Source of the DNA: Gammaproteobacteria bacterium
Lineage (GTDB): Bacteria > Pseudomonadota > Gammaproteobacteria > UBA4575
Direction: 5' to 3'
NCBI GenBank assembly: GCA_028281205.1
Contig: JANQKJ010000270.1
Coordinates: 1 to 20,292, forward strand
Length of the DNA stretch: 20,292 nucleotides
Numbering within the stretch: position 1 is the first letter of the stretch; the number at the start of each line of letters is the position of its first letter. A program made the translations under genes and the position numbers. The notes under the pieces are model-generated. The model did not search any database, was not told the origin of the DNA, and saw only the letters and a list, made by a program, of their open reading frames with translations. Shown here piece after piece: positions 20,280-20,292 of the stretch.

Positions 20280-20292
20280 ATAGATGACCGCT

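Overview
The window reads as chromosomal DNA of a gammaproteobacterium, AT-leaning (roughly 40% G+C by eye). The evidence is the minus-strand order of a lytic transglycosylase, an AsmA protein and glnS, followed on the plus strand by birA, type III coaX, a SPOR-like gene and tRNA-Thr(UGU). This is close to the gammaproteobacterial birA-coaA/coaX-thrU arrangement. A VPxPA-type sorting tail implies an exosortase system elsewhere in the genome. A DsrE/TusA/SQR-like/DUF1641 operon points to oxidative or trafficking chemistry of reduced sulfur. I cannot name the genus.

Layout. Positions 2-202 hold the tail of an unrecognised gene. Next comes a regulatory-looking gap with a perfect CRP-type palindrome, and then a secreted VPxPA-CTERM protein (466-1122) with a strong terminator. 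An EipA/DUF1134 envelope protein and a dodecin follow. A small Gly-rich membrane protein on the minus strand shares a bidirectional terminator with the dodecin gene. On the plus strand are a MetX-like alpha/beta hydrolase, hisI, a BON-domain membrane protein and a DUF4332-like membrane protein. Facing them on the minus strand is a tightly coupled yceI-cybB-yceI operon.

The centre (7152-9916) has a CHCC zinc-finger gene, then dsrE-like, tusA-like, SQR-like flavoprotein and DUF1641 genes, each with a good Shine-Dalgarno (SD) sequence. I read the last four as one sulfur-relay operon: two sulfur carriers feed or receive persulfide from a flavin oxidoreductase that has only two cysteines, with DUF1641 as a partner subunit. 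It ends at a bidirectional terminator shared with the minus-strand slt-asmA-glnS operon. A 20-bp copy of the 3' end of glnS lies in the gap between the two operons.

Positions 15242-17848 carry birA, coaX, a SPOR-like gene and tRNA-Thr(UGU). In many gammaproteobacteria this tRNA is followed directly by tRNA-Tyr, tRNA-Gly, tRNA-Thr and tuf. Here it is followed by a divergent SDR/LysR pair and an orphan 152-aa gene. The block starts near an imperfect palindrome whose first nine bases recur as the very last nine bases of the window. This makes 17849-20292 the best candidate for an inserted or rearranged segment.
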